The notes beneath the pieces are model-generated. The model made no database searches, was not told the DNA's origin, and worked only from the letters and a program-made list of their open reading frames with translations. 64,000 nucleotides of DNA from an uncultured Bacteroidota bacterium (lineage in GTDB: Bacteria > Bacteroidota > Bacteroidia > Bacteroidales > VadinHA17), in assembly GCA_903844815.1 (NCBI GenBank), contig CAIMVD010000029.1:1-64000 (forward strand). The letters run 5' to 3'. The first letter of the stretch is position 1. The number at the start of each line of letters is the position of its first letter. This document shows, piece by piece, positions 62,201 to 64,000 of this stretch. Both the position numbers and the translations under genes were made by a program.

Positions 62201-64000
62201 CCTGGCTGATCTGCGGAACAAGGGTGAAGTTTGCCCTTGGCCTTTTCTTCTGTAAGGTTTCAAGGACCTTTGTAGCGTCCTGCTCGTTGTCCCAAGTCTG
62301 ATCAATGGCATAATTCCCGTTTTCATCGGGTGTCATGGTATAATCATTCTTCCCGTCAGAAATGATTTTAGCCTGTTGCACCGGCTGTCCTGTGGCTTGA
62401 ACTGGTGCAGTAACAGGGTTAACTGGTTCAATAACGGCGTTAACTGGTTCAGTACTGGACTGAACTGGTGCAGTAGCATTCCCGTTCTCAGTTATAATGT
62501 TCTGATATTCCGACTGTGGTATGCTTGCAATTTCCCCGTTTTCATTTTCAACCATCAGTGTTTCTTCGGGTACTCCTTCTCCCTGAGGCATTACTTCAAG
62601 GACGTTGTAGTTTTGGCCTTTATATGCGATAGGCTGACCGGCAGAGAACTGGGATTGCTCTTGTGCTGCTGCATGATTAATCTGTGCCTCGGTATCGCTA
62701 TACTGCTGCAATTCGTTATTAAGCCACTCCTGATAAGGTACTTCCTTGGTATCTGAGAATTGTGAGGGCTTCATCATCACCGGAGGCACTGCATTAAAGT
62801 CAAAATCATTGGCCTTAAGTTCATCAACGTCATACGCAACATGGAACGCATCGGACTCTGCTCCATCGGCTTCCTTGATTGCATATACTTTGCCGGTGTT
62901 CTTATCCGTAACAAAGGTCATCTTCGGGTCCGGGTCCTCGGCAAGCGGTTTCCTACTGAACTTAAGCTGCTGCCCAATGGAATTTATCTTTTCTTCGGGA
63001 GTAACAGGAACGGGCTTGGCTTCTGGTTGTTGGGTAATAGTATTCTGATTAGCAGGAGCGGTTGTTCCTGGCTGACTACTATTCATCGTTCCCCCTAACA
63101 TTGCAATCATCTTTGATGATCGGTCAAAGTCGGCTATCTCGTCAGGGTCAGCTTCCTGCCCTAAGGCCTTTGTCTCGTCAACATACCCTGCAACACGGCT
63201 GTTCATTTCCTGCCAGTACGCAAGAGGATCGCTATTTAACAGGTCAAGGTCTTTCTGCGCATCCTCCTTTAACATAGGATGCAGGGCTTCTCTGCTTAAA
63301 AGACTGGTTATTTTATCAACCTCGATTTGATGTTCCTGGTCGTAATTGTCTGTTACGTTTGTTACATTGTTACGTCCGGGGACATTGAGCGGTCCAGTAC
63401 TCGTGTTTACAGTCCCCTGGTCCGGTCCTGTCGCTCCTCCTGTCGGTCCTGTTGGTCCTGTCGGTGTTGGTCCTGTCGGTGGGGCTTGTAATTTCTTAGA
63501 TATGGCCCCGATAGCTGCGAATCCCGAACCTGTGGCTCCTCCAATCGCAAATGAATCGAAAAGACCTTCCGTGAAATTATCCTTTGACCACTCTTTCTCT
63601 CCGGTGGCCATGCTGATCAGGTTCCCAGCTGTCGTATTTATAACTTCTGACAAACCTTCATGCACGGGAGCGAACCAGAGGCCAAATGTTTTATATGCTT
63701 TTGCAATGACTTGCCCTACACCCTCCTTAAATATCTCTTTTGCGACAGCAGGTGTGTTATTATTTGCAATCCTATGAATCCATTCACTCATTTCCTTGGT
63801 GCCGAATTCCTCTGTTAGTACTTCAAAGGCACCATATCCCAACGCATTAAGTGTCTTGCCCAAATCACTTACCTGCGGTGAATTCTCGTCAAGCTGGTCA
63901 TATTGCTGTGCAGCAGCAGTAATACCCATTCCTGCCAGTCCTGCCGGCCCTGCCCCTGCTGCGACAAGTGTTGCCGGGAGAGATTCAACGGCTCCTAGCA
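47226..64000 (-). CDS. Giant polyvalent phage protein (helicase-methyltransferase, JAB, zincin, LPD38), 5' end outside window
   Basis: More than 5,567 aa. The frame stays open past the ATG at 63929 to the window edge ('..LPATLVAAGAGPAGLAGMG'), so the start lies outside. Residue numbers below count from that ATG. Order: Ala/Gly-rich start; Pro-Thr-Gly linker (about 150-170); InPase-like domain (about 930-1085, 'DGDQVDVFVGNNPASTKVFV'); long helical parts; SF2 helicase (Walker A 'GTGTGKT' about 2390, 'YDESH' about 2475, motif VI 'QIEGRIFRIGQ' about 2912); adenine methyltransferase ('EPSAGNGAIAMW' about 3054, 'NPPFG' about 3115); RadC/JAB domain ('HNHPSG' about 3528); a 'LEEVQSDWGQ' domain (about 4035); a zincin ('HEVVAH' about 4425); and a C-terminal LPD38-like region (about 4580 on) with a hydrophobic stretch at about 5210. 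Helicase-methylase pairing resembles phage P1 DarB, which enters with the DNA and blocks restriction. Confidence 0.9.
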   Translation of the reverse strand, partial: LGAVESLPATLVAAGAGPAGLAGMGITAAAQQYDQLDENSPQVSDLGKTLNALGYGAFEVLTEEFGTKEMSEWIHRIANNNTPAVAKEIFKEGVGQVIAKAYKTFGLWFAPVHEGLSEVINTTAGNLISMATGEKEWSKDNFTEGLFDSFAIGGATGSGFAAIGAISKKLQAPPTGPTPTGPTGPTGGATGPDQGTVNTSTGPLNVPGRNNVTNVTDNYDQEHQIEVDKITSLLSREALHPMLKEDAQKDLDLLNSDPLAYWQEMNSRVAGYVDETKALGQEADPDEIADFDRSSKMIAMLGGTMNSSQPGTTAPANQNTITQQPEAKPVPVTPEEKINSIGQQLKFSRKPLAEDPDPKMTFVTDKNTGKVYAIKEADGAESDAFHVAYDVDELKANDFDFNAVPPVMMKPSQFSDTKEVPYQEWLNNELQQYSDTEAQINHAAAQEQSQFSAGQPIAYKGQNYNVLEVMPQGEGVPEETLMVENENGEIASIPQSEYQNIITENGNATAPVQSSTEPVNAVIEPVNPVTAPVQATGQPVQQAKIISDGKNDYTMTPDENGNYAIDQTWDNEQDATKVLETLQKKRPRANFTLVPQISQDPLEADQFKIVSIPQDTSNLPIVTGYNRLQSSPATDETATATKTEGQISGGQGQAPNLGQEPTYQQKKQIVLDTFGGSYEEAAKSSPARIYQAVPEVGPEEAAQIHAEIKAEFEAEQAKVSNVPGSPFGFDQQDQQPGQDNGEIKFAKHPDGTLKNKEDYTPNEWVEYTKSVIESKENQARADQATQRAKDNDALAQKYGFENAKAAEYPANNWKSRHEEVIAFTPHKKGWAILNSISTKESPSGHWFAGSSLHIGDSGHASGPSQYSKPYNTEKEAIGAELVDYLKEIDEMAPRQSQAAQAYAKKLRAEVVEYQKKYPAPKGGSAVATDEQAAQVDITAANDQVDGHPSDAQKKAGNATKGHVTIQGMPITLENAPGTIRSGTDSKGKKWSTMMNHSYGYFKRTKGKDGDQVDVFVGNNPASTKVFVVDQVDPKTGKFDEHKVMLGFNSEEEAREGYHANYDPDWKGLGAMTEMPVEQFKEWLGDGTRTKKPVKQKPKVKRPAFTARELRAMEQTPNSFEEEALQFFIGKGKVKTDDVIRYAGYERGSEELRKLQFFQFISDDGVSLDVFHQSLQNGFEFADGGQSVDMVNAIIDILHRYRTKWDMVKALERSKNIDGMPDHMLPSDEELEAAQLEADQEANFPKVNKVFDDFMDTPDVKIILQEYTNKNGLDVDKLLNDIEFNPEIVSNLTPFGLSADELLKLKTELQNEQANRRGSTAIQSVHGPSVPESQSGEENNPGDTGKHGGELEKPQKEAWGQSNKLVSIDPKVLKNYEDLIKDVRGENAHDAWQTISDKLKSLKEFKSELPEDHPMQKKIDDAIKLGSLREHAELYSWHNIYSKWIMRLVGLKYPIDIKTLDNLTSPTNGFGEGEKESQLREWYSLLQEDFPALPSLPEGTDALLGYIKDAVNDKLPFNVDDVVNSYTGGSKYNAETRLHDRRAAKEAEQAEPAEGDKEPWQMTPAEYVNSLGSKDIDAVAIAKAAHPKHVKAAIEDGKKVPLNVLEEYKSNNWASNEINKQKIEKPAPVKTEQEKTKDLWHYFVALSQQKARQARIKELEKNPSASTAKELRTLKLIEEQEVPKIEEKLNAIDKTIDQSKLSQIQKLVEENLAVNDKIGDRIIDTQKKRDRKEKELQGRNGVFGDNNADSQDMFAGDFFEPKKENLQAALKPFNDTIEKSIQEMERNDQLLQQKITDILKGNQQEIKYDNPEPDQIKGDKKEPQQEYRYKMALRPFSVATHPKEGFLRYEPDEEGHGTIIYDHKLDPKVWDRWSLLPIQEIEEAASKVWSSEYYEKIQLKPLANGSIEVSMYEKADSTIPTDKVDLSAKELFTNINDGYFKEAKQPAKDEFTPPEDLTKLPGFNKALAALHESADNNPQGFGIDDQEAKIAKYLSEAGYRAAWKRDPKQGMKERLIFTKDQSKDLTPPNKPQDDVKPEYFDGKLKSKKHTPMGWEYIVRYKTYNGSYEAAFYSYNPNLTFPTTLKTEAELDSFTEQLRNEPATPPPTPTSTYGQDNKVVKTDAAAAARERNRKRLNNLNMGMDLGIISDGMILGAYHIEASARTFAEFAQRMINELGINIKPYLKIIYNSIRDWHEYAELSLESYDIVSKFDLETIKPQEDVSDRPGDSERDSQDSADDIPGDQTGLPDGGGGSGSVGNGNKKRGGGSGGRRSGKGNRSLFGPAPGERGDNGVHPQDEDFWPEDGDAGDFDGRGDDIGGTGGHDITDEGTGEEGEIGGERISGSFQERTRLKKIEQKKAESIPVKLMDEANVRETLPLCLPEQQDDVLKAEKRFFGEEHKTKELANGKGMLFTNGTGTGKTYSGLGIIKRFAKQGKTDILIVVPSEAKINDWIKEAASFGLNVSVLKNTKDKGQGICVTTYASFRANDNLKNRDLDLIMYDESHRLMEDKHGKSSATTSAHYLHGNITPSQAFNRISSVHPLWVEQKQLNELVRQERKSTNNLDLMDWQLDEIRTRIKKYDDRLDVLKEKIKEATPALEERAKKAFEKTKVVFLSATPFKTHFNLRYANGSLFDWGNETTYEPKSRGQSRVDPEGRFFLDNFGGAYEWKNNNLQTRSNASAEAIAMQEIAFAEKLMAQGVMSGRAIESNMDYSREFPLVALDNADLINQGFSEIFTHGEGGQFQGLQAIARDVFFDYNYTTQLFESLRASMSIPRIGKHLEMGRKVVVFHRRKQANVEPPFALILRATTNNCNGIIEDDTETPEHKETALKTLAEIDAFAEKFADLLEYEKTLNYTSAIDQIVKAFGDRVVLLNGDTPKKDKSENIRKFNDDNSGVDILVVQEEAGKEGISLHDTTGKHQRVIMNMSLPQSSTTALQIEGRIFRIGQETDAIFEYPILGLDMEIAAFGNSINRKLSTTENLAVGNQARDLIRSFAEGVLFNSKKDDPTVDQGKGGKEYDKREVSNVSRFRKAVLVYNTNQRIRGKRDERAGTDFFPTPEPLGQKMTEWLDLREGDQVLEPSAGNGAIAMWFPETGSTTVVEPSYTLFSRLNVRAAGGTRRLINQNFEDLDLVNKFDGIAMNPPFGAGGKMAMDHVAKAFKHLRDGGRLVAIIPNGGMMDKRWESFVNGTDLNGKLLNPDVHLVATIKLPRITFEQAGTAVSCRVVIVDKVVIKTKAQFLNEIKAEQMQALLAGRYFAMNTPLQIEAEAQRRFSAQYDNLPQSRNIEMDDVKTVSEFFDELEDMNIAKRNIPEKPVETEKPIKQYEDISQDSASEFKLETIKHSRTGQDLFVAKPKKRLDWSEYDIIRKKAEKNAGYYSRFVKGFVFSNDDNRQKFIAEATSTNVEEKKGKYTTTKGEVIHYKLAFGDEPSSGNNNVQQPGDPTTAGRTDRLTNPALRKLNEGEYSSVERKYRANKGFTFTGNEKIESYDDVAYLFRSLEDQAVENVFYVYVKNGKPIIQHISIGSPYASVVWHLALADGIKRFNPDAVYIVHNHPSGALNASASDYAMLNRAKEAFGDNLIKDGVILNIDSGKYGLFSGGLSDIGTRPITGNNKAFTTLSFNKQVFNRSIDQPEIKSVANVASVLSAQRLSDGDKLSLLVLDTGNKVTANIHLPYSSLSNPEIARDISAYVARFGGVSAIIYGRSSEFNSTKTANSLKTQLAKSDVTLLDLVSFNYGTYESAAESGVLEDYINYAKDDPSQSDEINRPDKGANFRVINDLYLSTVSTALIKVKQEKATAEQWKAMLLNGGAKQAELDWMGWDDRFPDAGMKVNKLEIAEWIGKNKIGIKEVKKGTYSEERKWQRNGEIQAEFEAKGFNLEYEGQELVVVKNGETIYEDDWKTLPGNLPALAKEHKELNREWEDGDAEGPKFGSWVMPGGEDYKELLLTMPVEDKFNRDLVKIVRHLSSATQGTTEVFYDGKRIASYGDNPKLMPSGNYEQETEEEWINVVERLYYHGSTFGSKPISNKSFHTRHWDEANIVAHTRFNTRTTTDGKNILFLEEVQSDWGQKGKKEGFASPLNTEQAKVKVQEIMGRVASGELTQAEAMPMIESYTQKISTVPNMPFKNTDQWAGLAFRRMIRYAIDNGFDAIAWTPGQVQAERYSLINHIDAISYNSTRAGTYNVVIYRKPGTGADLIQNYQTPAELENTIGKELTQKIVNGEYTEKNGHLSTLKGLDLKVGGAGMKAFYDQILPSIANKLGKKFGTKVETTYLPDNKNSQATGYAEFSDGVNVYNDEGAVVATVGTVAEAEAMIVNSKPGKGIPVQSLPISPAMFESYRQGVPLYKSEISGESLMNDVLGTQDRAKWDADMTEKVQKIATSLNSLVNVVKSKNDLPEHIKKQAKRMGIWNQRIGGVYDQATDSVYVVLDGIHELGEARGLEEVTKTILHEVVAHKGLPFLLGQAEYNNFLDELYKDIPVDDENLIRRDYNTSDKRTIAEEYLGSMAEENVNPSLYQRVLAKIRQMLRRMFKVSFTSNDIHDMLRRSKENLRKQNAGKAEFAEEYLNQGAKFKTSQTGSEVLDQANAEYNKPIRIARNLNETIKGFREYIQDIALPLRDMEQEFRRRGAKQDNASKPYRDLSLAFGRYEELYRKYMEDKMDPVLNTISWIVKEGMPRDAILPYIISKHGLERNPAFRKRELAEWNLKEEMRVASERAKYENANQNLFPADLANWDITMHVESQKRRNAYWETIKNKDYSGIKPFDVNNKYENPEDIAQEIVDAFESMVDENLINNLWTNIRGASEATLDTWESGNQISNEQKQDYLAQFKHFVPLRGWREDASKDLDYTQGDGKYKSLIHAKGRGSLADNPLAYMVTVQAQALSEQVDNEVKNSMLNLIVKNLHNNEIHDLATLKKLYYVRETLADGTDEWVPTIEKPSAALYADKRVKTKVYREHEKVRTPKRADAHEVMVRREGGDYVMVFPGKGIKTAQTLNKENYTYRSLFGGLGDTRKGIHGGIAALGPLNNTLKALYTSWNVIFPFTNFLRDAQEAPITHYIKTGSNPLGGEKGVYSKYKSSFGAITRRMFDKHDLSTQVDQDLEDFYTFGGATGYTHSMTTEDIEKKIIKQVKRAVRDGQVPGKMLNTLIKVGNGVEMWNGVFEDATRFSIYRASLAAGMTKKDAAYEAKEASVNFNRKGKGSKAWDAWFAFFNVAVQSLQKNFKLAKDYPARFAGVAGSFVAIGFFEAMMNAFSDDDDDDSSYYNISEYMRENFLIIPNLIGMATGKGKGDKYLSIPLPQFWRGFKSLGAIGFDVMSKRMTLQAGMVNAMTNFAAGMTPIDIGGFYQNGEFSTAPLFPTIVKPWKELADNKNYMGYAIVKEPFTKDQEKKLANAGLGKTNVSPAAKFFTDILFRSGGGDNKTKFYYKDGKWEKVFVGLDINPSAVEHIMKGYSGGTGGMITDMITTAYQGISPETEVDFKNMPFVNKFIRKTPEAKWNIIADYYNLKEEAGGYADLTKIYESQASEGGTPDKYNQIASDQRALAIQDIFASYDSDIKELSKDKVKDDVASADQIIVLMKQCLDQVNQYKKAYGQ
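62111..62138. repeat. Perfect 28-bp palindrome inside the giant gene
   Basis: The half-site ATTGTAACCGGTTA is followed directly by its exact reverse complement, with no spacer. The centre holds two tandem TAACCGGTTA units, each itself palindromic. It codes for 'NLPIVTGYNRLQ' in a linker between domains. A 28-bp gapless palindrome is very unlikely by chance and could bind a dimeric or tetrameric protein. Confidence 0.8.
62391..62475 (-). repeat. Degenerate coding repeats, Pro/Val linker of the giant gene
   Basis: Repeated 'aactggtgcagta' and 'gttaactggttca' blocks code for 'TEPVNAVIEPVNPVTAPVQA', a flexible linker between domains. Variation in copy number would only change linker length. Confidence 0.5.
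63418..63486 (-). repeat. Pro-Thr-Gly coding repeat in the giant gene
   Basis: Tandem 'ggtcctgtcggt' units code for 'PTGPTPTGPTGPTGGATGP', a collagen-like or flexible linker between the N-terminal region and the following domain. Confidence 0.6.

Noticed and set aside
63927-63929. ATG at 63929 as the true start of the giant protein
   Set aside because: The frame is open to the window edge with protein-like Ala/Gly-rich sequence, so the gene probably begins outside.
24281-64000. Assignment to crAss-like phages
   Set aside because: Portal and connector types are compatible, but the giant protein is not a recognisable crAss RNA polymerase, and motif reading alone cannot place the phage.

Overview
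The window reads as Bacteroidota (Bacteroidales-like) chromosome carrying a defence island and the left part of a large integrated tailed phage. The host assignment rests on a TonB-plug protein of Bacteroidetes type, PAS hybrid histidine kinases with 'RAAELIIANKxLAFQN' coiled-coil repeats, weak Shine-Dalgarno sequences and AT-rich boxes fitting the Bacteroidetes TAnnTTTG -7 consensus. Everything here was read by eye. Family names come from motif recognition, not from searches.

Region 1 (1-6204) is chromosomal: the 3' end of a TonB-plug/MG2-like surface protein, a divergent ribose-phosphate pyrophosphokinase (PRPP synthetase), and a minus-strand two-gene two-component operon. That operon has a PAS hybrid kinase overlapping a receiver-first kinase by 4 bp, followed by an in-frame decayed receiver domain.

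Region 2 (6205-23770) is a minus-strand BREX (bacteriophage exclusion) type-1-like operon. In transcription order it is brxA, brxB, brxC, pglX, an AlbA_2/Schlafen-type ATPase-regulator, pglZ, brxL, a DUF2971 protein and a DUF3223 (DCL-like) protein with an HNH-like C-terminus. The genes from brxA to brxL overlap, abut or lie within about 35 bp of one another. The two last genes are accessory cargo. The brxA upstream region holds a candidate -7 box and two perfect inverted repeats. Upstream of BREX lies an N-terminally truncated HExxH metallopeptidase-like ORF.

Region 3 (23771-24280) is the junction: a rho-independent terminator, the 3' part of a tRNA-Met(CAT) with a decayed 5' half, and two sets of 11-bp tandem repeats. 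I read this as the left attachment site of the phage. The intact tRNA and the integrase would then lie beyond the right edge.

Region 4 (24281-64000) is the phage. A minus-strand block (24281-36330) carries, in transcription order, scaffold, major capsid, small head/neck and tail proteins, fibre-like proteins with repeats, and a lysis set (amidase, holin, membrane protein). A divergent plus-strand block (36459-43997) carries TerS/TerL, SSB, an HNH-like protein and many small overlapping accessory ORFs, two of which look frameshifted. A second minus-strand block (64000-44134) carries a giant polyvalent protein of more than 5,567 residues, open at the right edge, then the portal and a virion-type protein. 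The giant protein combines InPase-like, SF2 helicase plus adenine methyltransferase (DarB-like), RadC/JAB, zincin and LPD38-like segments.

Taken together, a BREX locus that restricts phage DNA sits next to a prophage whose largest gene looks like an injected anti-restriction and establishment factor. That juxtaposition, the accessory nuclease-like gene in the BREX operon and the giant protein are the most interesting parts of the window.
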